In this document: piece by piece, positions 40,889-53,137 of the stretch
Position numbering within the stretch: the first letter of the stretch is position 1
Layout: the number at the start of each line of letters is the position of its first letter
Assembly (NCBI GenBank): GCA_037951105.1
Contig: JBAMJV010009074.1
Span: 1 to 64,000, forward strand
DNA: 64,000 nt
DNA from: Echinarachnius parma
Lineage: Eukaryota > Echinodermata > Echinoidea > Clypeasteroida > Echinarachniidae
Direction of reading: 5' to 3'
Notes under the pieces: generated by a model
What the model saw: the letters and a program-made list of their open reading frames with translations, nothing else
Told to the model about the DNA's origin: nothing
Databases searched by the model: none
Position numbers and translations under genes: made by a program

Positions 40889-41980
40889 TTAATTATGTAG
40901 GCAATCTTTTAGATTTTGTGATATTCAGTATTATGTAGGCAATCTTGTTCATGATATGCTTTTTGTCCATCGATCTGCACTAGCTCGTATTTTTAACAAA
41001 CACAATAAACTCATTGATGCTCTTTGCTGTTTTCCCCTATGTTCACAATAGGAATATGTTCATATTTTCTAATATTTTACACAATTCTCGTTTATCTAGC
41101 AGAGATACTTCAACTGATCTTTCTAACTGTATTCAAACTAATGTACTAACATCATTATTATTTTATTGTGATAGGTTGTCTGAATATGTTATATATTATA
41201 ATTTTGCTGTTTCTTTTTAAACCAATTTCATATTTGGAATTTTTTTGCGTGAAAATAAATGCTACCATGCTAGAGACTGCAACAGCGAGCTATGAACACG
41301 GAATGGAATTAAGATCCTGATCACCTGAATGCAAATATTATATCCTTCCTCACAATCATACGCTATATTTTCGCTCGTCACTTCTATTACATGAAATCAA
41401 AACACAACCAGCATCTACCCTCGGGGTGGGGGGCACTCATGCATAATCGAGAACGGGTATGTGCCGCTTAAAAGAATCCCGTTTTCACACCCCATTGCCG
41501 CTCTAAAGATATCCGATTTTCAAAAGTTGCCATTCCATAGACCCCCGGAATGACTTGGATAGGTAGTTAAGTAGCGCCAAGTCCATTATTCTTCTTCTAG
41601 TCAGCTCCTTGGACCACCATTTGGGCTTTTGTGAGGGTCTCCGTAGGTCTTTGGTAGCTCCAAGTCTATGTAATTTGTAGTTTTAGTCTGCTCCTTAGAC
41701 CCCTTAACTCACGTTTTAGGGTTTTTGTAGCTCCAAAGACCCTATATTTTATGCGTGTAGTCAGCTCTTAGGACCCCCATTTAAGAGTTCCGTGCGGCAC
41801 ACCCCCGTCTAAAATCAATTTCGAGCGCCCCCCCCCCCCCCCCCCACCCCCCGGGGTGTATTAAACTATGTAAATTGCCCTTTTGTTTGTGCATGCAAGT
41901 GCCTCTTTTATTCTTCCTTCAAATATGTTATATGATAATTTGACCCTATGAAACTATTTGCGTAATAAAAAATACTGTTG
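40889..41980 (+). mobile_element. Element Y interior (copy A)
   Basis: Continues Y after X. It shares ATGTAGGCAATCTT, GCTTTTTGTCCATCGATCTG and GCGAGCTATGAA with 60230-60600 and 50876 onward. No intact frame; one MITE (41403-41865) is inserted. Confidence 0.7.
41403..41865. mobile_element. MITE with CTCGGGGTGGGGGGC ends
   Basis: Left end CTCGGGGTGGGGGGCACTC; right end GAGCGCCCCC to CCCCCCGGGG. Inside are three ~85-bp repeats beginning TAGTCAGCTCCTTGGACC or TAGTCTGCTCCTTAGACC. Copy at 51380-51818. Confidence 0.65.
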
Positions 41981-42181
41981 CCAGGTCGGGCACGACCAGG
42001 GCAAGCGATGCTAGGGACTACGCGACGTTTGCATACACTACGAAAGTACGAATACCCTGTGTTGTCATGCAGTGCGATGTTCGCACATTCGTAACGCTGC
42101 TGTGTTCAACACAGCAATACGAATTTAAGCAATTGCTTGAACTTGATCTTTTGCTTGCCAAGCTCTTACTTGTGCTTTAAT
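41981..42181 (-). mobile_element. Element Y, right end (copy A), tip missing
   Basis: CCAGGTCGGGCACGACCAGG to AAGCAATTGCTTGAACTTGA, as in 59400-59600, but cut before the ATGCATACGGCCC tip. Confidence 0.7.
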
Positions 42182-42764
42182 GTAAAATTCCACTCCGAAA
42201 ACCCCTTTCCATTGCTAGAAAGACCAATTAACACTGCCCACGGTCATCCCAGTCACTAATGATCATTTCTCACAAGATCCAGAAGATTTCAAAACAAACC
42301 TCCTCCTCAATCCAGCGAACCGCTCCTGTGCGTATCGCCATATTTGAACGAGACCGCCAGATTGGTGACGTACAATGCGAGCTGGCTAATCAGAGATTTT
42401 GATTGGTCAATTACAGTTCGCCAAGTATTGTTGTTCATTAAAAATATATATATATTATTGTATCACCAATATTTAGTGATTCTATTGACAACAATTAAAT
42501 ATAGATTTGAAATATTAGTTGCATTGTTAAAATGTAATATAATAGTGTAATATAACAAATATGTTAGACCAAAGCTATAAATATCCAAATTGACAATTTT
42601 GCAATCAGCTATCAGCTTTTGCAATCATGAGCCTATTCAATTCGCTTTCGATCGATCGCGTAAATTGTATAGCACATATAGCGCATCCTACATAAAATCC
42701 CGTGCTTGGTATAATGTATAGTATCTCCATCAGCTATTACAACTTGCCTAAGTAATTCTAACTC
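42182..42764. other. AT-rich segment, no gene
   Basis: Contains TATCGCCATATTTGAACGAG, which has an inverted relative near 43135-43165, hinting at a separate element around the THAP exon. The short frame at 42344 has no motif. Confidence 0.4.
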
Positions 42765-43008
42765 TTATATCTTCCGATTGCTATGTTCATTTGCAAAGTT
42801 TACGGACTCGATCCTTCGCATGAGCAGTTCTCGCAAGTGTGGTTGGAAACAATCCGGGGTGAAGTGATCTGAACAAACGACATGATTTCTGTCACATTTG
42901 TGGGTCCTTATGCTAAATTTCACCGATCTGAGCGCAGCTAGCCATTTTTCACATCTTTTTCGAACCTCTATTGGAGTCGGAATTCTAAAAAAGTTATTCC
43001 TTCTCTTC
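42765..43008 (-). CDS. THAP zinc-finger exon, copy A
   Basis: An exon beginning after a 3' splice site (TTAATTCTTCTAG|GAAG, phase 2) and open to a stop at 42765. It reads FFRIPTPIEVRKRCEKW, then THKCDRNHVVCSDHFTPDCF: the second half of a THAP domain with F-x-I-P, the invariant Trp and the C-x2-H ligand pair (CSDH). The first Cys pair should lie in an upstream exon that I did not find. THAP domains bind DNA and are present in P and Kolobok transposases as well as host factors. After CF the frame ends 27 residues later, so no transposase body follows. Confidence 0.65.
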
Positions 43009-43194
43009 CTAGAAGAATTAAAAAACAACATTATCGTGTGTAATAAAATGGCAGATGTGCGAAGGTGCCAGCTCGCATGTGACGTCACACAATCGATAGT
43101 ATCGGCCAAAAATGTAGTATCGTTAATGCCCCATGTACGTATTTAAATATGGCGAAGGTGCGATTGGCGATACTCAAACTGGTGTCGTTTCACT

Positions 43195-43452
43195 GGGCCA
43201 TATGCAGAAAAGGTAGCAATTGCTTGTGCTAGCCTTTTGCTTGAATCGGTATGCATACAAACAAGCAATTGCTTGCAAGCTACAGCTTTTGCTTACAAGC
43301 ACAACCAATTGTTACTGCTCTTAAGCAATTGCTAACCAAACAAGCAATTGCTTAAAACCGTATGCATAAAACAAACCTTTTACTTGTCTTGATAAGCAAT
43401 TGCTTGCGTTTTTTCAAGCACCTCCAGACCAGCTTGAGGTCTTGCTTGCTCA
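43195..43452 (+). mobile_element. Element Y, left end at the duplication junction
   Basis: GGGCCATATGCAGAAAAGGT start and AAGCAATTGCTT palindromes. It ends at the junction with the second LINE copy (43453). It contains the TTAA (43321-43324) that is occupied by a 158-bp insert in copy B. Confidence 0.75.
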
Positions 43453-44445
43453 GGACCATATTCTATATAACATGGATAAAGGAAATTTTTGCTGTGGTGT
43501 TTTTATGGATCTATCCAAGGCATTTGACACCATCGACCACCACATTCTTTTAAAAAATTAAATTTATATGGACTTAGAGGTATTCCTTTACAGTTGTTCC
43601 ATAATTGTTTACCTAATAGAAAACAATATGTGATGGTAGATGGTGTTGAATCAGAATATTTAAATGTAGACATTGGTGTACCACAAGGTTCTGTTCTAGG
43701 TCCACTTTTATTTTAGATTTATGTAAATGATATGATTAAAACTTGTTTAAAAATGTTTAAAGTTTTCACTTTTTGCCGATGACACTGTTGTATTGTATTC
43801 CCATAAAAATGTAAATTTACTTATATCAACAATGAATCAAGAGTTAGAAAAGCTCAATGAGTGGTTTAAATCGAACAAGCTGTTTTTAAACTTTACGAAG
43901 ACCAAATATATTATTTTTCGTTCTAAAAATAAAAAAATTGCATGTGATATTGATCCTATCATAATGGAGAATAGTGTTATTGAAAGAACTGAGATGATAA
44001 ACTGTTTAGGTATTATTATTCATGAATCGTTAGATTGGAAACATCATATTGTTAATATGTCCTCTAAGCTATCAAGAAGTATAGGTGTGTTTTATAAATT
44101 AAAAACCTTTTTACCTCTCAAGGTATTGTTTTATATTTATAACGCTATTATATTACCACATTTAAAATATTGTAATGAAATATGGGGAAATACATATGAA
44201 GCTCATACTAATAAGTTATTTTTGCTCCAGAAACGTGCCATACGTATAATAACAAACAGTAAATTTGATACCCACTCACTTCCCCTTTTTGTAAATGTAA
44301 AGACTCTTCCATTGTTTCATCTTGTAAAATTGAATACATTAATTTGTATGTTTAAATTTCATAGAGGAATCCTCCCTGTAATATTTGATGATATGTTTAA
44401 GACTAATGATTTTGTTCATACGTATCCCACTCGTAGCTGTCATAA
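43453..44445 (+). mobile_element. LINE copy 2, first part
   Basis: Same RT sequence as 36969-37957, beginning inside the palm domain (DLSKAFDTIDHHILL), with the same in-frame stop and frame change and an added short indel next to FADD. It is split at the TAA (44443-44445) by the Harbinger-like element. Confidence 0.9.
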
Positions 44446-44949
44446 AGCTGGGTTCCCACTGCCGATCAGATCAACTCGATCAAGCCCGATCAGGCTATTT
44501 TGGCATATTTTTGCCTGTTCGGGCTTGCTCGGCAAGGGCGATCGGGGTCGATCTACCTTGATCGGCATGGTCCCGCTCCCTACACGAATATTTGTGACAG
44601 TCAAAAATCTTCGTGTAGGGGTCGAGAAGGCAAGCGATCGAACAGCGATCGTGTATTGATCGAGTGGAGGTCTAGCTGGTCGGGAAACGATCGTATAGAG
44701 ATCTAGTTTGGTCTGGATGGATTTTTTCCACCGATCATCTCGATCTATACTCGACTACGACACGATTGGTTCCCGATCAACTCGATCATGGTTCGATCTG
44801 TTTTTATTAACAACTCGACCGATACACGAGCGCTACGCGACTTCCTTAAACCGCTACTCTCATTTTTTGACTGCTACTCGAGCGCACTCGATCACATCCC
44901 GAGCAGGAAGAGCTAAATGTAGAATGTGCACTACTGCTGACATTGAGTG

Positions 44950-44962
44950 AGATGATGGTGAC

Positions 44963-45003
<41 letters not shown>

Positions 45004-45037
45004 CGACGATGATAATAATGATGATGATGATGAATTT
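44950..45037. repeat. GATGAT microsatellite
   Basis: About 28 GAT triplets with a few changes, at the inner edge of the left CGATC-rich part. Confidence 0.9.
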
Positions 45038-45190
45038 GTGATCAAATAAATCAACATTTAAAAAATGTTTCTCACCTTACTTTTTCTAGAAATTGTCTTT
45101 TAAATATTGATGCAGAATATCATGCGAGTATTAGACATCATGAATCATGACCTTTTCTATTTTAGTATAAAGAGATTTTTTAAATGTTAA

Positions 45191-45723
45191 AGGGGTAGTT
45201 TAGTTTTGGTAAGGCTAAACTTTAATAGCCAAAACCTCACACATTAACATTATAAACTAATAGTTATAACTCCACCATGCTCGAAAGGTATACAAAATTA
45301 CAAGCGACTAGGTAAAAAGCCTGTTATCATTCAAAAAGAGCAATTAAAACACAAGAGGGTGCTTTTTAAAAAGGCATTGGTTTCAACCATTTTTCATACA
45401 AAATTATGTATGTGATGTTGTATTGATATAATTATTAAATAGCGAGATCATCAACAACTTTTTTAAAAAACACGCTTTTGACATTTTTTTAAAAAAGTGC
45501 AAGCATTTTTTTTCTACATATCATCTAATTATTTGGGCCCCAAATAATTATAAGATCAGTTATATTTATTTATATTTTAGCCGTTTCTGGTCGATTTTGA
45601 CCAAATAAAGCTCATTCTGCCATTATAATTGCATGTTCTCTCAAATTCGACACTCAGTTTTTCATTACCTCAGAAAACATTTTTTCTGTGCAGCGCCCTC
45701 TCTACCAAAACTAAACTACCCCT
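45191..45723 (-). mobile_element. TTAA MITE family A, best ends
   Basis: Perfect 20-bp inverted ends AGGGGTAGTTTAGTTTTGGT between TTAA at 45187-45190 and 45724-45727, inserted in satellite unit 1. Opposite in orientation to the 27599 copy. Confidence 0.95.
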
Positions 45724-45877
45724 TTAAATTTGTGATAAAATGAAACATTTTGTAAAATCATCGTTTAAACGTCATAAATTTGAATCTAAAACATGATCGT
45801 AATGTTGTTTAAACGTTATTGGAATATTTTAGCATAATCTTTGATTATGTCAATATAACATCAAGTTTCTGCTTTAA

Positions 45878-46198
45878 AGCCCAAGTCCAGTTTCGGGAAA
45901 GTAGCCGAATACATCTATATTGATCATTTTTGTTGAATATGTATTGAAATAGGGCTTTTGTGGTCAAAATCTGAACCTAAGCATCGTTAAATACAGAAAT
46001 ATCGGAAGAAATCAGTATTTCGTAATACACGTAGCGTACATGACGTATGGGCGATATATATCTATGCCTACATTGCTATATTATGCCTGGATAATCCTAT
46101 ATTAGTATAATTATATTCTTTCACATTATTGGTAATAAGAGCTTTCATTTCATTTTTTGAGAGGGGGGGGGGGCGTTTCCAAAACTGGTCTGTACCTT
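45878..46198 (+). mobile_element. TTAA MITE family B, internally deleted
   Basis: TTAA at 45874-45877 and 46199-46202. The left 130 bp and right 130 bp match 25312-25792; about 160 bp of the middle are missing. Confidence 0.9.
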
Positions 46199-47924
46199 TT
46201 AAGGACATTTTGAATATACGTTTATAAAATGTCCCGCTCTTGCATTTTAAAAACATCAAGGTATGACATTAGTAGTAAATGTTTTATCTAAGAAAAAAAA
46301 ATCAACATTTAAAAAATGTTTGTCATACTTACATTTTCTAGAAAATGTCTTTTAAACATTAATGCAGGATGTCATGCGATTATTATACAGCATGATTCAT
46401 AACATTTTCTTTTTCAGTATATATAACTATTTTTTATGTTAAATTTGTGATAAAATGAAACATTTTGTAAACTCATCTTTAAAACGCCATAAAATGTGAA
46501 TCTAAAACATTTTAATCGTAATGTTGTAGAAACGTTTTTGGAATATTGTAGCAAAAACTTAAATTATGTTATTATAACATCAAGTTTATGTGTTAAGGAC
46601 ATTTAAAAAGACTTTTTAAGAATGTTTCGCTCTTGCATTTTAAAAACATTCAGTCATAGACATTAGAAGTAAATGTTTTTTTAAGGAAAGAAAATACCAT
46701 TTAAAAATGTTTGTGATATTTACATTTCATTGAACATGTTGTTTAACAATGAATAAAATACAAATCGAAAACATTTCAGTCCTTATGTTGTTGAAACATT
46801 TTTTAAATATTGTAAACAAATCTTAGATTTTGTTATCAAAACATCAGGTTGATGTTTTAAAGACATCTTAATTATATACTATTATAATATTTTGTTTTTG
46901 CATTGATTACACATTTTATTATCAACATTAGAAGTTAATGTTTTTTCTTAAAGGAAAAATCAACATTTAACAAATGTTTGTCATATTTTGTTTCCTGAAA
47001 AATGTTGTCTTAACATTTAAAATAGAGTGGCATTTGTTTTTTTATAAAACATTCCTCACAACATTATTTATCTGAAAATATTATTTCTGTTTTAATATAT
47101 TGTAAATATGTTTCAAAAATAACATTTTATTTAATGTTGTATTATTATTATTAAAACATTCACTAAAAAAATATAATGTAACTTAAATATTTGTATACTG
47201 TTTGTTAGAAAACATTTGAAGTTAACAACTTTGGGACCTTACGGAAATGTTTTTAAAATATTTTGTGTATAGTATAGCTGGGTATAGTATCTTGAAGACA
47301 TAGCACATCGCAGTTTATTTGTTTGCACAGATGTGCAAGGACTTGTTCCATGATAGCTCCGGCAGGGGCGGTCGTGATAGGGAACCCTCAGCGGGATGGC
47401 TCTGGGGTGCTGCTTTAAAGGGAAATTGTGTTACGTTTGTCTTGGTCTTAATCGTAATATTATTATTAATCTTAGTCTAAGTCATTATTGATCCTTGATC
47501 TTCGATGATTCAAATACTGATCAAAAGCGAATACTGTAATATCGGCTGTCGGTAATGACTTCTGCAAACACAACGAATTCACGACTCATCGTCGACTCCT
47601 GTACGAGCAGGTCGACCTGCCCGAGTCGAGTTCGTGTAGAGATCGTGTTGACGTCCAGTTGGTCTAGATGGTCTAGTACATATCGTATAGGGATCGTATA
47701 TGCATCGGAATGATCGAGTAGAGATCGGAGTTGTTGTCAAGTATACGTCGTGTAGAAGTCGTGAATGGTCGGATGTGAGTCGTAAAAGATCGAATAGCGG
47801 TCGGGAAGAGATCGTGTTTAAGAACGATCAAGAATTTGGTCGAGATTGGTCGGGGTAAAAATGTGCCGATGGGGCGATCGAGCTTGATCGAGTTGATCGG
47901 ATCGGCAGTGGGAACCCACCTTAA

Positions 47925-48403
47925 CCTCCGCAAACCTATTGTACGTTTAACAACTAGAGCCCATTCTATTCGTTTTACCGGCGTACATGAATGGAATTCC
48001 ATTAGCAACGATGTTCAATCAAGCTCCACTCTTACTCGATTTAAAGCTCTATACAAACGCTATGCATTCAATAATATGTCATCCATGGCTGACTAGATCT
48101 CCTTCGATCCTCTTCTCTCTTATCTTTCCTATCCTGTGTGAATGCGTGTATGAGTGTGATGTGTCTGTGTCTAGTAAATCACTGCTATACATAAACTTGT
48201 AATTTTGTACATAATATATATATTTTTTTTATATCATTTAGTCGTAATGTGTAATTGTTTAATTTTCTGTAATGGGACCTCACATACAAGCACATGCTGC
48301 TTCTCCGAGGTCCCGGCTATTATTTATAAAATGTTAACTTGATTGTTGATTTTGTATTGTTTTATTTTGCCGAATAAACTGAATCTGAATCTGAATCAGT
48401 AAT
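47925..48403 (+). mobile_element. LINE copy 2, last part
   Basis: Resumes exactly at the base where 44445 stopped (CTCCGCAAACC), reads the C-terminal SIRFTGVHEWNSI segment to MAD, then the 3' tail of CTGAAT repeats. Confidence 0.9.
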
Positions 48404-48578
48404 GAGATCATACACTTGTTGTGACTAATACAGTGGGACCAGTCTGAAGTATGTTGAGCAGGAACAGAGGTATTCCCTATCCAAATCCAAATGCACAGCT
48501 CCTGATCCAAATAAGTTTCAGCTAACATAACACACCTTCTGAGCTTCCTCTGTGAATGGTGAATGGACAACTTGAACC

Positions 48579-49140
48579 TTCTCTAGGCCAAACCCGTATG
48601 TACCTTGGTGGTGGATTTAAAGAAGGAACAAACAAGTGTTATACTCTCAGTGAGGTATGTTATGGAAGTTCTAGCCCTTGAATCTACGCAACAGGAGGCT
48701 GATACAAGGGGCATACTCCAAACACTATACAGTGGCCAAAATGACGGAGTCGTCAGAATAGTTTTTCATACCAATGTCACTGACATCATAAACATGTGTA
48801 TATATCATAGTTGAATACATATCACCGATCTCTCAGAGTTTTGTGTGAGGAGTGAGGGCAGCCAAGAATTGGAATATACTGGCAGTGCAAGATTTGGCAA
48901 AAACCAGGCCGATGCAATAACAGATGGCATTATCACTCAAGCACGATACCTCACCATGTGTACACCACAGACGCTGACCAGTTTGAAGATTCCAATCTCG
49001 GAAAATTGAGAGCTTATGAGTTACTGAACAACGAGTTGTACAACTCTTGTACATGTAGCTAGTGCCTCCTACAGAGGACGTTTCTCCTGCACCTGAAATG
49101 TGCTACTTATGCCATCGAGGAGAATGTGCTCATTGTCAAG
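48579..49140 (+). pseudogene. EADTR-family gene remnant, copy 2
   Basis: Duplicate of 38620-39180 with a few substitutions (EADTRGILQTLYSGQNDG). A 42-bp stretch at 49178-49220 is absent from copy 1. Equally non-functional. Confidence 0.6.
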
Positions 49141-50057
49141 CCAAACATTCCTTCATGTACAGAGTTCGGATGATCCCTGAATGATGATAAAGCAGTTCTA
49201 GTGTCATCTACACAGCAAGCCTGAACAGCAATATCATGTGGAGGTGTCAAAGGGTGTCACAAGAACTGTTTCTGCTTGAAGAAGGCAGTTCCATGTTTCT
49301 GAAATCAGCAACAGATTTTCGTAACATTTGGCAATTATTTCCAATATTTCACCGTTGTGAAATACAGCCAGATTCCTTGAACAGAGATGAAGGAATATAT
49401 TGTTTCACTCATGCTTTCCTATGAAGTCATCAATGTCAAGAGGTCCACCACTATAGCAATAATCAGTGTCATACGCATAAGTGCAGTAACTTTATTGCTA
49501 TAAGCCCTTTTCCTTTTTTCTTCATGAGATTCTTATTTTGTGTGTGGAAGTTGTTGAGCTTCATGATTGATTCTTGCCCACTTCGGCTCACTGGAACAAT
49601 ACCATGTATTAAAGTGCCTTCTGACACTTTGTTCATGTTGGTGAGGTTGTATAGGTTCAGGAGACTGTCCATTTGATAAGTTGATGAAGGATTGCGTTGT
49701 TGCTGTGAACGGTTTGGTTTCCATTGCTACCGTGACCTTGACTACAGCTCTTTGTCCACCGACGACATGACTTATATTCATGCTGGATAAATTGATGAGT
49801 GGAGGTGAATACTTCAACTCTGTGGAGGTGGCTGCAGTGAGCGGTTTTGTGTAGACGCGTTTTAGTTTCCGCTTTATGTGGACTTCCAGCAGCTAATCCG
49901 TGAAGTTGTCCACCTAGGTTGTGTTCCTAGAAGGTCCTAGAAGACAGAAGCCATTTCTGGGGAAAATCAATAACAACAATACCCCCTTGCAAACTTCACA
50001 ATGTAACTCTTTTAAGAATTAGTAAGGGACTCTCTTTTAAACTTGTCATGTATTTAG

Positions 50058-50875
50058 CCTTCAGACACACCTAAGGTCCATATTGTGTGGGTAATCCTCG
50101 ATAATGATTATGTTTGGAGTCCATAGGGTTGGTCCTGTGCCACCCCCGCCCCCCCCCCCCCCCCCCCCTCCACACACACACACACCTTCTCCTGTATAAA
50201 TTATAAGGGGTGAAATATTAATACATGATATTTGTGATGGATTCGTATCATTTTATCGCAATTAAACACATATAAACCAATCATGACATTATAACAACTC
50301 ATATTCCCATGTATTTCTTTGTTTTGTATTGCTTATGTTTTGTATTGTTTATTAATTAAATAGAAGGTGTCATTGATTAATGATATTCATAGTCATTTCT
50401 ATTGCAAATCAAGTTTGTAAAGATCTTAATATAGCTTATTTGTCGTTATTAAGCATTAGTTGCCTTTTATACATAAGTGCTGCATACGAAATTTCACGTC
50501 CATGTATGACACATCACTGTGTAACGACGTGTGACACAATAACGGAAGATGCAATAATGCTCAACTTCATATCATATGATGCGCATGACTCCAAGGAAGA
50601 CCTCCTTGAAACAACAAGCTTGTATCACCATGCGTTATGGTGTAATTGCGCAAAATGTGTGACTGTGTCTTCATGAACTCTAAGGCTGATACACACTATT
50701 TAGCTGCATTAAGGGTGTTTTTCTTAAAACCCGTCCTGTGGACTTCCAGTAGCTTATTGACGGGGTAGGCCACATAGGTTGTGTTCCTAGAAGGTCCTAG
50801 AAACCATTTCTGGTGGCCAACCTTTTACAGCAGCCCATGTCTGAAATCCTTAAAAATGGCGGTTTGCCCCCTGGG
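50058..50875 (-). mobile_element. Element X right arm, copy B
   Basis: Duplicate of 40057-40888 ending GCCCCCTGGG. Copy B has no left arm because the duplication began inside the LINE. Confidence 0.85.
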
Positions 50876-51954
50876 TATATGTAGGCAATCTTTTAGATTT
50901 TGTGATATTCAGTATTATGTAGGCAATCTTGTTCATGATATGCTTTTTGTCCATCGATCTGCACTAGCTCGTATTTTTAACAAACACAATAAACTCATTG
51001 ATGCTCTTTGCTGTTTTCCCCTATGTTCACAATAGGAATATGTTCATATTTTCTAATATTTTACACAATTCTCGTTTATCTAGCAGAGATACTTCAACTG
51101 ATCTTTCTAACTATATTCAAACTAATGTACTAACATCATTATTATTTCATTGTGATAGGTTGTCTGTATATGTTATGTTTCTTTTTAAACCAATTTCATA
51201 TTTGGAATTGTTTTGCGTGAAAATAAATGCTACCACGCTAGAGACTGCAACAGCGAGCTATGGAATGGAATTAAGATCCTGATCACCTGAATGCAAATAT
51301 TATATCCTTCCTCACAATCATACGCTATGTTTTTGCTCGTCACTTCTATTACATGAAATCAAAACACGACCAGCATCTACTCTCGGGGTGGGGGGCACTC
51401 ATGCATAATCGAGAACGGGTATGTGCCGCTTAAAGGAATCCCGTTTTCACACCCGATTGCCGCTCTAAAGATACCCGATTTTCAAAAGTTGCCATTTCAT
51501 AGACCCCCGGAATGACTTGGATACGTAGTTAAGTAGCGCCAAGTCCATTATTCTTCTTCTAGTCAGCTCCTTGGACCACCATTTGGGCTTTTTTGAGGGT
51601 CTCCGTAGGTCTTTGGTAGCTCCAAGTCTATGTAATTTGTAGTTTTAGTCTGCTCCTTAGACCCCTTAACTCACGTTTTAGGGTTTTTGTAGCTCCAAAG
51701 ACCCTGTAATTTATGCGTGTAGTCAGCTCTTAGGACCCCCATTTAAGAGTTCCGTGCGGCACACCCCCGTCTAAAATCAATTTCGAGCGCCCCCCCCCCC
51801 CCCTACCCCCCGGGGTGTATTAAACTATGTAAATTGCCCTTTTGTTTGTGCATGCAAGTGCCTCTTTTATTCTTCCTTCAAATATGTTATATGATAATTT
51901 GACCCTATGAAACTATTTGCGTAATAAAAAATACTGTTGCCAGGTCGGGCACGA
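50876..51954 (+). mobile_element. Element Y interior, copy B
   Basis: Duplicate of 40889-41980, with the same internal MITE at 51380-51818. No intact frame. Confidence 0.75.
51380..51818. mobile_element. MITE with CTCGGGGTGGGGGGC ends, copy B
   Basis: Duplicate of 41403-41865; the poly-C near the right end is shorter. Confidence 0.65.
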
Positions 51955-52140
51955 CCAGGGCAAGCGATGCAAGGGACTACGCGACGTTTGCATACACTAC
52001 GAAAGTACGAATACCCTGTGTTGTCATGCAGTGCGATGTTCGCACAACCGTAACGCTGCTGTGTTCAACACAGCAATACGAATTTAAGCAATTGCTTGAA
52101 CTTGATCTTTTGCTTGCCAAGCTCTTACTTGTGCTTTAAT
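51955..52140 (-). mobile_element. Element Y right end, copy B
   Basis: Duplicate of 41981-42181, likewise lacking the tip. Confidence 0.7.
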
Positions 52141-52707
52141 GTAAAATTCCACTCCGAAAACCCCTTTCCATTGCTAGAAAGACCAATTAACACTGCCCAC
52201 GGTCATCCCAGTCACTAATGATCATTTCTCACAAGATCCAGAAGATTGCAAAACAAACCTCCTCCTCAATCCAGCGAACCGCTCCTGTGCGTATCGCCAT
52301 ATTTGAACGAGACCGCCAGATTGGTGACGTACAATGCGAGCTGGCTAATCAGAGATTTTGATTGGTCAATTACAGTTCGCCAAGTATTGTTGTTCATTAA
52401 AAATATATATATATTATTGTATCACCAATATGTAGTGATTCTATTGACAACAATTAAATATAGATTTGACATATTATTTGCATTGTTAAAATGTAATATA
52501 ATAGTGTAATATAACAAATACGTTAGACCAAAGCTATAAATATCCAAATTTACAATTTTGCAATCAGCTGTGAGCCTATTCAATTCGCTTTCGATCGATC
52601 GCGTAAATTGTATAGCACATATAGCGCATCCTACATAAAATCCCGTGCTTGGTATAATATATAGTATCTCCATCAGCTATTACAACTTGCCTAAGTAATT
52701 CTAACTC

Positions 52708-52951
52708 TTATATCTTCCGATTGCTATGTTCATTTGCAAAGTTTACGGACTCGATCCTTCGCATGAGCAGTTCTCGCAAGTGTGGTTGGAAACAATCCGG
52801 TGTGAAGTGATCTGAACAAACGACATGATTTCTGTCACATTTGTGGGTCCTTATGCTAAATTTCTCCGATCTGAGCGCAGCTAGCCATTTTTCACATCTT
52901 TTTCGAACCTCTATTGGAGTCGGAATGCTAAAATAGTTATTCCTTCTCTTC
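52708..52951 (-). CDS. THAP zinc-finger exon, copy B
   Basis: Duplicate of 42765-43008 with the same splice site and stop. The Trp and CSDH ligands are kept; substitutions such as F to Y/S near the start (NNYFSIPTPIEVRKRCEKW) change the F-R-I-P segment. The reading frame has stayed open in both copies since the duplication, which over so short a time is weak evidence of use. Confidence 0.6.
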
Positions 52952-53137
52952 CTAGAAGAATTAAAAAACAACATTTTCGTGTGTAATAAAATGGCAGATG
53001 AGCGAAGGTGCCAGCTCGCATGTGACGTCACACAATCGATAGTATCGGCCAAAAATGTAGTATCGTTAATGCCCCACGTACGTATTTAAATATGGCGAAG
53101 GTGCGATTGGCGATACTCAAACTGGTGTCGTTTCACT

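Larger units (their letters stand above)
45052..47270. repeat. ~390-bp tandem satellite, about four units
   Basis: Units begin with AACATTTAAAAAATGTTT at about 45052, 46301, 46698 and 46961. Unit 1 is about 383 bp after subtracting MITEs A and B, unit 2 is 397 bp, unit 3 is shortened. Rich in AACATT/AATGTT words. No coding capacity. Confidence 0.75.
44446..47921. mobile_element. Harbinger-like non-autonomous element, 3.48 kb
   Basis: 22-bp inverted ends (core GGGTTCCCACTGCCGATC, one mismatch) flanked by TAA at 44443-44445 and 47922-47924; copy 1 of the LINE has a single TAA (37955-37957). A 3-bp TWA target duplication is the Harbinger/PIF rule. About 450 bp at the left and 350 bp at the right are packed with CGATC words, possible transposase sites. 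No transposase frame; the core is a 390-bp satellite with two MITEs. Confidence 0.85.
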
